DNA of 64,000 bases from Bombyx mori (lineage: Eukaryota; Arthropoda; Insecta; Lepidoptera; Bombycidae): NCBI RefSeq assembly GCF_030269925.1, contig NC_085116.1:8556001-8620000 (forward strand). Direction: 5' to 3'. The first letter of the stretch is position 1. More model-generated notes on the stretch are below. The model did no database searches. It worked only from the letters and a program-made list of their open reading frames with translations, and had not been told where the DNA came from. The letters are not shown here.

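Overview
The window is eukaryotic and almost certainly lepidopteran, most likely Bombyx. The intergenic and intronic DNA carries several copies of the tRNA-derived SINE I know from Bombyx mori (Bm1 type) and other lepidopteran-style repeats. This species call rests on remembered repeats, not on a search.

One gene dominates the window: the 5' and central part of the Dumpy (dpy) orthologue on the + strand. Dumpy is a gigantic secreted, membrane-anchored protein of the apical extracellular matrix that links epidermis and tendon cells to cuticle. By joining GT-AG (twice GC-AG) boundaries with reading-phase bookkeeping I obtain 79 coding exons from the ATG at 5493 to the window edge. They form one uninterrupted frame of about 39.7 kb, or about 13,200 codons. 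No stop codon is reached, and the C-terminal zona-pellucida domain and membrane anchor expected for the family must lie beyond 64000.

Layout. 1-5487: upstream or 5'-intron DNA with no recognisable gene, full of decayed repeats. 5488-6984: signal peptide, LDLa-like segment and first EGF. 7778-13003: calcium-binding EGF domains. 13209-26470: long Cys-rich stretch of EGF and four-Cys EB/DPY-like modules, including a 2,988-bp exon. 27320-34816: one 7,497-bp exon, almost entirely a Cys-free Ser/Thr-rich mucin-like spacer, with 30 successive constant-length 45-residue tandem repeats at its core. 35222-38559: transition EGF/DPY modules. 38648-64000: 58 consecutive EGF-DPY-EGF modules of about 105 residues, mostly one module per exon.

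The modular half shows higher-order order. Modules cycle strictly as A-B-C. From about 48120 onward they cycle with period six (A1-B1-C1-A2-B2-C2), with a recurrent C2+A1 fused exon every ~2.3-2.5 kb. This points to tandem duplication of six-module blocks. All but four of the 78 introns are phase 1, so most exons could be added, lost or skipped without frameshift.

Non-coding features include full and truncated Bm1-type SINEs, a 5S-rRNA-derived SINE with a LINE-like tail, a TIR element (MITE) sitting exactly between two ~88-bp direct repeats, a long perfect-looking hairpin, and LINE, Helitron-like and LTR-like fragments. No functional rRNA, tRNA, CRISPR or second protein-coding gene was found.
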